DNA from: Rhizophagus sp. LPA8_4_AMF
Lineage: Eukaryota; Glomeromycota; Glomeromycetes; Glomerales; Glomeraceae
Direction of reading: 5' to 3'
Assembly (NCBI GenBank): GCA_021464525.1
Contig: JADRCO010000665.1
Location: 1 to 28,575, forward strand
DNA: 28,575 nt
The position numbers were made by a program, and so were the translations under genes. Under the pieces are notes generated by a model, which saw only the letters and a list, made by a program, of their open reading frames with translations, was not told where the DNA came from and did not search any database. This document shows, piece by piece, positions 9,270 to 18,601 of the stretch (the stretch's first letter is position 1; each line of letters opens with the position of its first letter).

Positions 9270-9496
9270 CACCATAAAAAATTCAGTCACGTGATCATAA
9301 TAAATTATTCTTCACTTCCGTCACGCCCCTCCACATTTTCATTGTTTATATTTATCTGAGGGACAGTTTTTTTCGAGTAGGTGAAAATTCGTCACTCTCG
9401 TATTCGTCATATGTCAGCCACTGAGAACTTTCACATGTAGTGCATAACGCCGTAATGCGGGCCAAAATTTCACGTGACCGTGAATTTTTTATGGTG
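9270..9496. mobile_element. MITE-like inverted-repeat element upstream of PRP18
   Basis: The left arm (9270-9294) begins CACCATAAAAAATTCA and continues GTCACGTGA. The right arm (9470-9496) is its reverse complement with only a 2-bp CG insertion. The arms enclose about 175 bp of GC-richer sequence. No convincing target duplication was seen (only TT on each side), so the superfamily is not assigned. Each arm includes a CACGTG palindrome. The element ends about 120 bp before the PRP18 start codon, so it may supply or disturb promoter sequence. Confidence 0.72.
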
Positions 9497-9619
9497 TTGC
9501 TGGGGAATCTTACGTTACGCTTAATAAAAAATTTGATTGGTTGTTAAATCTAACAAGGAGCGGGGTATTTTATAAATTTTGTGCTGGGGTAATATCAACA
9601 ACAAAAAAAAAAATACACC

Positions 9620-11345
9620 ATGAATTTTTTAAAAGCAGAAATCGAAAATAAGCGTAAAATCCTTGAAAGTGTACATTCAGAAGAACAAGAACAAAAGAAA
9701 AAGAAATATGTTCGTCGATCAGATGTAGAGAAGAAAAGAGAACAGCAATATTTAGCTGAACAAGCGGAAATAGAAAAAAAACGTGAGGTGCTTAATAATG
9801 TGTTGAAATTAATTTTTTGTTCTTATCAATTAATCAGAAATGCTTTACTAAAATTTAGGAAAGAAAAAGACAAAAGAATAAAACGGTATCTAGTCTGATG
9901 GTTAAATTTATTATTGTTTATAATACTAAATTTAATTTTTTGAATACTTTCTTGTATAATCAATAGCTCTTGTTACTTGCAGAACAAGAAAAGGCAGAAA
10001 AATCTGCTTCGGATAGTGAAGGCCAGAAGGAAGAGGTATGTCAAGTCATTGTATTCTTGTTTATTAATAGTATATATAATAATTATTTTCGATCAGGATG
10101 ATGGAAGCGATACTTTTAATATTTCACCGGAGGAAGTAGTTCGTCGTTTAAGAGCGAAAGGTCAGCCAATTAGACTTTTCGGTGAATCTGATAAGGATCG
10201 TAAAACACGGTTACGTGCTCTTGAACTCATCGAAGAGCGAACAGAGGTAAGTGATTTATTTAATTTCATTATCAGTGAAACATTTCATTTTTTTTTATTC
10301 TAACTCAATAATGCCTGATATTAAGGGTCAACGTAACGATTTTATGAGGACTTTAGAAGAAATGGATACTAATTTAGATTTAGAGGCGTTGAAAAAGCAA
10401 CAAGACGAAGAAGAAAGTCGAACTTCCAAGAAAAAGAAAACAACTGAAGATTCTGTTTTGGTATACCTAATTATCATTATCTTTAATTTATCGTTATTAG
10501 TGATTACATAGTAATTTATATTTTAATTTTAGGATAATACTCCAATTAGCATTGAACTCTTAGAAAAGGATCCAGACAAACTTTATGTCCTTATTTATAC
10601 GTTTTTAAAGGTTTGTTTTTTTATATATGATATGATCAATTAAGTGAATAAGATTAATGATACTTCTTTAATTAGCGTTTAATTCGGGAATGGGAACAAG
10701 AAATGAATAATCGTCCGGATCATGTTAAGAGAAGCGTACAAGGTAAACTTGCTGCTGCTACACAGAAACAAACAAACGAGTACATGCAACCTTTCTTCAG
10801 AACTCTTAAGAAAAAGGTAGATAAAGAATGATTATATGTTCCTTGGAGAGATTTAAATTAAGAAATTTAAATTTATTTATATAGTCAATAGAACCAGATG
10901 TATTAGCACGTGTAACAGAAATTACACATTATATGCAGAAACGCGAATATATGAACGCGAACGATGCTTATTTAAGATTATCTATTGGAAATGCACCTTG
11001 GCCTATTGGTATGTCTTAGTATTTTTTCAATTACATTTTATTTCTCAAGATTAATTAAATTATTCCTTTTTTTCATTTGATTCCTAATAATAAGGTGTTA
11101 CTATGGTTGGGTACGTATTATAAACCAAGATACTGTTTCAACAAAATAATTCAAACATCTTAATGACGCTTTTTACTTTGTATAGTATCCACGAACGTTC
11201 TGCTCGCGAAAAAATTTTCTCTGCACAGGTCGCTCATGTACTAAACGATGAGACAACGCGTAAATGGATTCAATCAATTAAGAGATTAATGACATTTTGT
11301 CAGTCAAAATACCCGCCAGAAGACAATTCACAACTAATGGGTTGA
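9620..11345 (+). CDS. PRP18: Pre-mRNA-splicing factor Prp18
   Basis: Prp18 is a U5 snRNP-associated factor for the second splicing step. It docks the 3' splice site in the spliceosome with Slu7. Nine exons assemble in phase: 9620-9782, 9983-10035, 10097-10246, 10326-10460, 10533-10610, 10676-10816, 10885-11008, 11095-11110, 11186-11345, giving 339 residues (human PRPF18 has 342). The N-terminus [12 protein letters not shown] and the segment [15 protein letters not shown] (88-102, PRP4/PRP18-type motif) match the family. So does the conserved loop IGNAPWPIG (274-282) followed by VTMVGIHER, and also VAHVLNDET. Exon 8 is only 16 nt. Intron 1 is 200 nt, unlike the 61-86 nt of the others; its donor at GTGAGG was chosen because only it keeps phase. 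ATG 9620 follows an A-rich leader. Confidence 0.96.
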
Positions 11346-11648
11346 AGTTCATATTTCTTTCAGTATTTTTTCTTGTCTTGTAAATCAAATTACAGCTTTT
11401 AAAGGAAGCAAGGGTAATTTCTAAGTTTTATAAATTAAAACTGATTAATTCACAATCCATTATTACGTAGTTTAGCTATAAATTAAAACTGATTAATTCA
11501 CAATCCGTTATTACGTAGTTTAGTTGACAGAAATGTAATACTAATAATATAAAAACATTTGATCTATATAGAAATAAAATTTAATTACTTTTTTTAAAAA
11601 TCAATAAAATACTAATAATAAAATGCTAAATAATTCAGAGGATCAGGT
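11346..11648. other. Convergent 3' intergenic region PRP18 / amidotransferase
   Basis: This 303-bp spacer lies between two tail-to-tail genes and contains a 48-bp direct duplication (see separate entry). It is AT-rich, with AATAAAA-type words suitable as polyadenylation signals for either strand. No gene is seen. Confidence 0.6.
11428..11523. repeat. 48-bp tandem duplication, 2 copies
   Basis: The segment TATAAATTAAAACTGATTAA through TTATTACGTAGTTTAG occurs twice with a 48-bp period. The copies differ by essentially one base (CCAT versus CCGT), which indicates a recent local duplication in the PRP18 3' region. Confidence 0.9.
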
Positions 11649-14015
11649 CTATTTCTGATTTGCTCCTTTTTCTAGAGCTTTTGCTACTCCCAATAAAGTA
11701 TCATCATCCCCATACTGTGCTATTAATTGTAACCCGATCGGAAATCCGTCAATCGAGGACATACCAAAAGGTATACTAATGGCGGGAATTCCTGTATAAT
11801 TTTGTAAGTAAAATATCGTCTAAATTTTAGTTATTAGTTACTTTTTAATAAAAGGTGACGTTCTAAACTTACCAGCTAAACTTGCAGGTACAACAAAAAC
11901 ATCATTTACGTAAGTATTTATAAAATTGTTTACGTTAGTCGTCAAGCAATCCTCAATTTTTGGTGCAGTAGAAATAGTAACTGGAGTTATTAAAACATCG
12001 ACTTTATTTTCATTACATCTCGAGTCTTTTTTAGTAAAACGCAACGGATTTGGTCTTTTAAAAACTCTATCAAAATCTGATTTTACCATCCTACGAATTT
12101 TTTGTGCTTGAAGAAAGTAATTTCCGTAAGATCTAAAATCATAATGGAAGAATACCATAAACAATTTTACTTATTTAAGGATAAAAGAAAGCTTTATTTA
12201 CCCTGCAGTTAAAGCATAAGTTCCCAAAATTATACGTTTTTTAACTTCTTTGCCAAACCCTCCTCTTGTATTAGCATATAGCATGTCATCATTTTTATTC
12301 GATTCTTCACTTCGATGACCTAGAAAAATTGATGAAAAGGATTACTGCAATCTTTTGGAAAGAATAGGTTATAATCTACATAAATATACCATATCTAACT
12401 CCATCAAATCGTGCTAAATTGGAAGAAGCTTCTGAAGGTGCTAATATGTAATAGGCTGATAACGCGTATCTCGTATTTGGACATGAAACTGAGACAATTG
12501 TTGCACCATTGGATCTTAGATAAGAAATCCCTTTTTTCCATAAATTAACAATAGATTCGCCAAGTTCTGAAACAAAATATTCCTATAGTCATGACATACT
12601 ATTAAGACATATTTTGTATGATAATATAAAATAAATACACAAGTACAATTACTTTGGGAACACCAACGCGTAATCCTCTTAAATCGCCAGCGTTTGAATT
12701 TAATTTAAAAAATGATGGTATGGATGAATTTATGGAACGAACTTCAGGAGTTATTGATGCTGAATCATTCAAATCGAATTTTGATATCACGTCTAAAAAC
12801 GGATGTCAATATGTATAGAATGATTGAATGTAATCATCTAAAATACAAAAAAAAACTAACCATAAATCATTTGAGCATCACTAACTGTTCTTGTCAGGAT
12901 GCCAACTGTGTCCAGCGAGTTGGCATATGCAATAAGTCCCCATCGAGAACATTGACCATAAGAAGGTTTAAATCCCACTATGCCACAATATGATGCAGGA
13001 AGGCGAACAGATCCTCCGGTGTCCGATCCTAAAGCACTATAAAAATATTTTTTTCAGCACTGAGAAAATAACTTACAAGAATAACATCAACTCACGCGAA
13101 ACACATTCCAGATGCAACTGCCGCTGCACTACCACCTGAACTTCCACCAGCAACACGTTGATCTCCATCATTCTTTCCAAAATGATTTTCATCAAAAAAA
13201 ATTGATTGAGGATTATACACCGGACCATGTGCACTATATACGTTTGCTGCACTTTGAAGATTTGATTGATATTAAAATAAACGATTAGGTATTACACAAT
13301 TCTTCTTATATTTACCCCATTCCAAATTCATCCATATTGGTTTTTCCAATCATAATAGCACCTGCTTCTTCAAGAAAATTGATGACAGTAGCATTAAACG
13401 GCGATTTAAAATCTAAAAAAAAAAATGAAAAAGAAGGTAAATAGTGTTATCACGTGACTACTGTGCATAAAACTAAAGACCTGGAAAAAACTTTGTACTT
13501 TTTAACATAAAAGATCCACATGTAGTTGATAAGGAAGATGTACAAAACAAATCTTTATATGCAACAGGTATTCCATCTAAAGAACCATTAAATGATCCTA
13601 CAATATTAAAGGTAAATATTAGTAACAGTATGGATATCATAAATACAAATATGTTTTATAAGCTCAACCTTTAGCATCAATTTCTAGAGCCCTATCAAGT
13701 AATTTTTTCTCATTTTGCACCTCTATAAACGCGTTTATTTCAGCATCATATTTTGAAATCCGAGAAAGACATTCTTTAACCAAAGATACTGTTGAAATTT
13801 TCTTCTGTCTTAGCAAATTTGCCGCCTATAATACGTTATCAATTAGGCAAAACACGTGATTGAAATTATACAAATTTCTTGATAATCAATAAAACCTCGA
13901 TAATTGTCATTGACCACAAATGCTTTCTTTGGTCTTTAGAACTATTTGAAAGCATACGTTTTGATACATTTACATAATTCCTTGAATAATTAAAGAACTT
14001 CGTTCTATAAAACAT
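11649..14015 (-). CDS. HER2: Mitochondrial glutamyl-tRNA(Gln) amidotransferase subunit A
   Basis: This amidase-signature subunit releases ammonia from glutamine so that its GatB-type partner can convert Glu-tRNA(Gln) to Gln-tRNA(Gln) in mitochondria. Eleven exons (14015-13896, 13825-13669, 13597-13481, 13412-13316, 13251-13096, 13036-12861, 12792-12653, 12582-12390, 12319-12202, 12132-11873, 11791-11649) join in phase to 558 residues. By family alignment the Ser-cisSer-Lys triad is Lys107 (PVAYKDLF), Ser201 ([10 protein letters not shown]) and Ser225 (GSDTGGSVR). [41 protein letters not shown] and the C-terminal [15 protein letters not shown] also fit. The N-terminus ([20 protein letters not shown]) is basic and hydroxylated without acidic residues, as for a mitochondrial presequence. 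Between Lys107 and the GGSS loop about 19 residues are extra relative to bacterial GatA. Confidence 0.95.
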
Positions 14016-15255
14016 TATCCCTGCTTAATGAGCAGTTTTGGGGAAATAGGAAAAAAAAAAATTAAAAAAAATTGAATACTTTTTAAAGTTATCATTGATG
14101 AGATGAACCAATCATTACGCGTCTTGAATGGGACAGGTAACTCATTTTCAAATGAGCTTTGGTGATAACTTTGATACTTCATTGTTAAAATTCTGCATTG
14201 CATTTTATGTGATTTGTGATATTTGAAAATTTAACGGAAAAATGGAGTTCCTCGGAGCGAAGCTTTAATGTATAACGTGAGACTTAAGTTAATATGACAA
14301 TATTCAATAATGTGTTAATTTAATTTTACAATATACTAAATTGTGCATTGGATGTTCGTCGCGAACTTTAATCGCGTGAAAATGTGATATTTGACTATGA
14401 TATGTGTGACGACAACAAGACCAATCGAATAGATAAAGAATTTATATAAATAAGAAATCATTGATGAAATTGTTTTTAAATATTTTCTCCTTGGTTTTAT
14501 TCATTCCTTTCTTTTCATTTCGTGTTGAGTCCCGAATACTGACAAATTTATTGTCTAATTTCTCTGAACAACTTTAAATACTCTAATTTTTGTCAAAGTA
14601 AAAATAAAACTTATTTTAAACATAAAGTTTACCACAAATTCCGACTTCGTTCCGTGTTGAATCTTGGCTGTTACAAATATCCTTACGTTATTCTAAGCGA
14701 TTTTTATTTCTACAAGAAAAGCATCCCAATCTCTCTGAACCTCTTTACTCTTTATAATTCAGAATTCAGTCGAGTGAACATTTTTACCTAATTCGTGTGA
14801 AAAGTGAAAACTTGACTGCCAGTAAAAAAAAGTATTTGGACTTCAGGTATTCGCGCTCGTCTAAGCAATTATCGCTATAATTCAAAAGAATACACCTTGA
14901 AACTTACTGATCTAGTTTAATTCTCGTTAATATTTATCAAAGCATACGTTTCGGTCAAGCAAAACTTCATATTCTCAATACGTGTACTTGCCGAGTGTTC
15001 TATTAAAAGCTATACCTTGAAATCTCTGGGACTCTCGCACTTATTAAAACGTGTCGAGAGCATTTACTATATACAACATATTTGGCTTTCATTCATCTCC
15101 TCTGAGCTGGACTTGTACCCAGTAAGTGTCTTCTGTACGTTCCTAACAACTTGTTCTCATTAAGAGTTAAACTAGCAACTTTATACACTCAAAGTCAGGT
15201 TCTCTCAGAACCCTTTGATTATTTGAAGTTCTTATCATTTCAAGCATCTGAAAAA
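14016..15255. other. Divergent promoter region between the amidotransferase and FYR genes
   Basis: This 1.24-kb region carries the promoters of two genes transcribed apart. It holds a compact inverted-repeat structure at 14085-14172 (separate entry). From about 14340 it is less AT-rich, with repeated CTCTGAAC, TTCGTGTTGA and CGCGAAC/TCGCGTGA words that may be regulatory. A CAGTAAGTGTC sequence at about 15119 could be the donor of a 5'-UTR intron ending before 15256, but this is unproven. No coding sequence is supported. Confidence 0.5.
14085..14172. repeat. Inverted-repeat (hairpin-forming) segment
   Basis: AAAGTTATCA at 14085-14094 is exactly complementary in reverse to TGATAACTTT at 14163-14172. 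Just inside the right arm, CTCATTTTCAAATGAG (14141-14156) is a perfect 7-bp stem with a 2-base loop. The arms may extend weakly outward (AATACT against AGTATC). This could be a very small MITE relic or a structured promoter element. Confidence 0.6.
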
Positions 15256-16535
15256 ATGGGTCGTCAACCAAAGAACCAACCATCAAAGACGAGTGTGCAA
15301 AACGGCTCCCCTACTATTTCTACGTATGAAAAATACAAGGAAATCAAGCGCAAATACAGGGAATTGAAGAAGGCAAGTAAAATTTTTCACGAAAAAATAT
15401 AGGAAATAAAAGAAGAATAGACGTCTTTTTTTTATCCTGCACATTGAATAATAGTTCATAACATTGAATATCTATTTTTTTCGCGTTCTTGAATATTTTT
15501 TTATAGATGAACAATGAGCTAAATGAAGAATACGGACGCGCCATAAAAGAAGCTAGAAAATGCAAGGATGAAAGAGAGTAAATATAACATATTAATATTG
15601 TTCGTTTGATTTTTTTTTTTTTTTAATATTAAAAATTTTTATTTACGATTAATTTACAGTTCTTTGCTGGACAAATTGTCCACAAATTATGTTAATGAAG
15701 AATCTACATCATTCATGGATCATCAAAGACGACTAAAAAATTCCCTTATTGCATATAACGAAAGACCAACAACACAAATTGCAAGGAATATTGTAAACGA
15801 TATTCCGGCTGTTTCATCATCATCAGCGGCAAAACGTGGTCCCGGTCGTCCTCCCGCAAGCTCGAGGAACGTAAAGGCATATCATGTTGATAAGGACACG
15901 AACGGTAACTATGTCTTACCGGTCGAAGTAGGGCTTCACACGATCCTTAGTTTAGGAACCGTTGTATACGATCGTGCTGCATATCACAACGATCGATATA
16001 TATATCCAGTCGGGTATTCTACACACAGGTAAATAATTATTATTATGATTTTTTTTTTATTTCATGAATACGATCTAACTGTTACTTATCACGTGTTTAG
16101 GCCATACCTGAGTATGATAGACCCGACTCGGGATACAATATATACCTCGACTATTGAAGATGGCGGGGACAACCCAAGAGTAAGTAACGTAATTCATTTT
16201 GATCCGTTTGGATATCCTTTATTATAAGATCTAAGTTTACTTTGTTACAGTTTGTAGTTCAGGCTGCTGATCAACCTGGAAACCCAATAACCGCAAGCAG
16301 CGCGACTGGTGCATGGACCCCTGTTATTAGGCAGGCTAACAGCATTCGAAATAGAAAACATTCAAACGCGGCTTCCGGACCGGACTATTTTGGGTTGTCG
16401 CAACCCACAGTCCGAAAAATGATACAAGAGCTACCGAATGCACATAAATGCAAAAATTATAGGATGCAAGAATTTGAAGTGCATCCAATTGGCACTCGTG
16501 GTCGAGGAAAGACAAACAGAAAGGCTAAATATTAA
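15256..16535 (+). CDS. FYRN/FYRC-domain nuclear protein (TBRG1-like) with AT-hook
   Basis: FYRN and FYRC motifs fold together into one chromatin-associated module, known from TBRG1 and from MLL-type methyltransferases. Exons 15256-15372, 15507-15577, 15660-16028, 16101-16179 and 16251-16535 join in phase to 306 residues. Residues 15-60 are charged and probably coiled-coil (KYKEIKRKYRELKK). RGPGRPP at 122-128 is an AT-hook core. FYRN runs about 144-200 (NGNYVLPVEVG, YPVGYSTHR). FYRC runs about 213-289 (FVVQAADQPG, DYFGLSQPTV, HKCKNYRMQEFEV). The protein ends in a basic GRGKTNRKAKY tail. No SET or JmjC domain is linked, so it resembles stand-alone TBRG1-type proteins. ATG 15256 is the first in-frame ATG. 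The first intron must use a GC donor (AAG|GCAAGT), because the nearby GT option leads at once to stops. The molecular role in fungi is not known to me. Confidence 0.92.
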
Positions 16536-18601
16536 TATATAGGGATTGGGATACGTTAAAGTAAAAGGAATGATTTTCTTAAAAAATTTTTGCTTAAATT
16601 CTTTAAATTTTTTAATATCAAAATTTTTATCGGTACCTGCGGATTATTTATATATATGTATATACATATAAGTCATCTGTAAAGCGTAATTCGGCGGGGT
16701 AAAATTGTTTGGAAGGACAATAATTGAAAAAACTTTTTAGTAGATAATTCATTATCGTGAGCATCTTTATTAATAATTAATTTCGTAATAATAATTTTGT
16801 GTGATATTGTTCTTGTTCGCAAGAAACATATATTCACTTAAAAACAATCTTTGTAAATAATATTTTTTTTTTAACACGCGTTTAATCACGTGCTCGATAT
16901 TAAAAAATTAAAAGTGGTGCGTTTGGAACGCACAAGAATAAAAAAATATTTACTATACAGCTATAAGGTCATATGAATTCTGTTTTATTATGAGTAAATA
17001 TTTTATTATTATAGTTTACTAATAATATAAAATTATGCAAAGCAGAAGAGACAAAGGTTCACTGAAACAACTGAAACAAAGAAAAATCATAGCAATAAAA
17101 AAAAAATATTTTTTGATTACAAATAAGAACGGAAAAAAATATATACCGTATATATTTACCAAAAAAAAAAAATCAAAACAAAAAAGGAAGTAAAAGTCTT
17201 TTTTAAATAATGATGATAAATAATTTATACTTTATACATATAATTGAAACGAAAATGGTTCATTTTTGTGTGTGTATATATATACTTATATATATTTTAT
17301 ATACCCGTATTTACTATATTTCATGTGAAATAATAAATAATAAAGACATAAAGTAAATCTATTTCTAAAAAAGGTGCAAATGAATGGTTGTGCCATTTCA
17401 TGTGATATACGTCATGGTGATTTATTTATAAATGATAATAACACTACGCCACTACGGCAACAAATCGAGTCATGTTGATTTAACTTCTCAATTTGTCTTG
17501 GGAATAAATCAATTGAACAAAAAAAAAGGTATTAAATGAATATACAGTGGGGAAAAATGGTTACGTAATAAATTTTTTTTTTGCATATTTAATTATTCAA
17601 GGTCGCGTAGAAAAAAAAGAAATATCACGTGAATAAAAAATAAATTTTTTTTCCGGTTTATTCAATCTATAATTTTTTTGTAGATAAATTAACGGATTGA
17701 TCTCGATTTTCTTTTTTTTTTGTTCAAAGCACATTACACCTCCAAATTTTTTTTTTAAAAAAATGAAAACACGTCTGACGTAATCTTGGGTCCTGTTTTT
17801 CTTAAAGACGCGATTTTTTTAGCGCAAGCTTTCCAATCCACGCCCTTATTGAACCGAAAAAAAAAGAGAAGAAATGTTTTTTTTTATAGAAATAATAAAT
17901 ATAAAAAATAATGTTTTTTAAAAAAAATAAAAAAGTCTATTATATTTATTTTTGGTTGAAAAATTTTCGAATTACATCTTTTCAAAAAAAAACACGTCAT
18001 TCTCTCTCAAAGAAAATTTTAAAATATAAACCAAATAAATAATTGAAAACCATAAAAAAACCTAAATATCAAATTTTTTAAAATTTTTTTTTTTTTAAAA
18101 AAAAAATAAATAAATAAATAAAATAATAAATTGGGGAAAACTTTTCCCAAAACCGGGACCTTGGCAATTAATTAATATAATTCTAAAAAAAAGTTACGAA
18201 AGTATACATACAAGAAAGGATAAAAAAAGAAAATTAAACAAATTAAAATCAAGTCCATAAAAAAATTATAAAAACCCAGATAATTAAATATAACTCTAAT
18301 TAAAGATACAAAGGAAAGGGAAATACAAGAGAAGATGTAATAATTTTTTTGCCAAGCCGGTCGGCATTTAATATAATAATATATAATATGAATTGTTTTT
18401 TGTTTATGATTGTAATTACATATAAAAGAAAATGGAATGTCCGAAATTCCAACCAAATCAACCAAATAATCTTTAAGATTTTTCTTCCCTAAATAGAATT
18501 TAAATAATTGACTTAAAAAAATTGATTAATCTAAATTTTTTTTTTTTGGTTAAAAAAAATAAACATAATGAACGCGTTTCTTTCATAAACATTAAGTATA
18601 T
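16536..18601. other. Convergent intergenic region, AT-rich, no gene found
   Basis: Two kilobases separate the 3' ends of the FYR and SANT genes. The sequence is mostly homopolymeric A/T tracts with TATATA runs (16650-16670, 17270-17300). Two short hairpins are clear. GTGCGTT-TGG-AACGCAC lies at 16917-16933. TTGGGGAAAA-C-TTTTCCCAA lies at 18131-18150. The open frame at 18172-18465 (minus) encodes only hydrophobic low-complexity residues and is not credited. No RNA gene is recognised, though a non-coding transcript cannot be excluded. Confidence 0.55.

Noticed and set aside
14015..14203. 62-codon minus-strand frame upstream of the amidotransferase
   Set aside because: It spans the promoter hairpins and has no splice-compatible join to the gene; the mitochondrial leader at 14015 already gives a good start.
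15151..15255. Upstream in-frame extension of the FYR gene
   Set aside because: It would begin at TTG; the first ATG is 15256, and the upstream part has no conserved residues.
18172..18465. 97-codon minus-strand open frame
   Set aside because: Low-complexity hydrophobic translation of A/T tracts with no similarity or gene context; probably 3' flank of the SANT gene.
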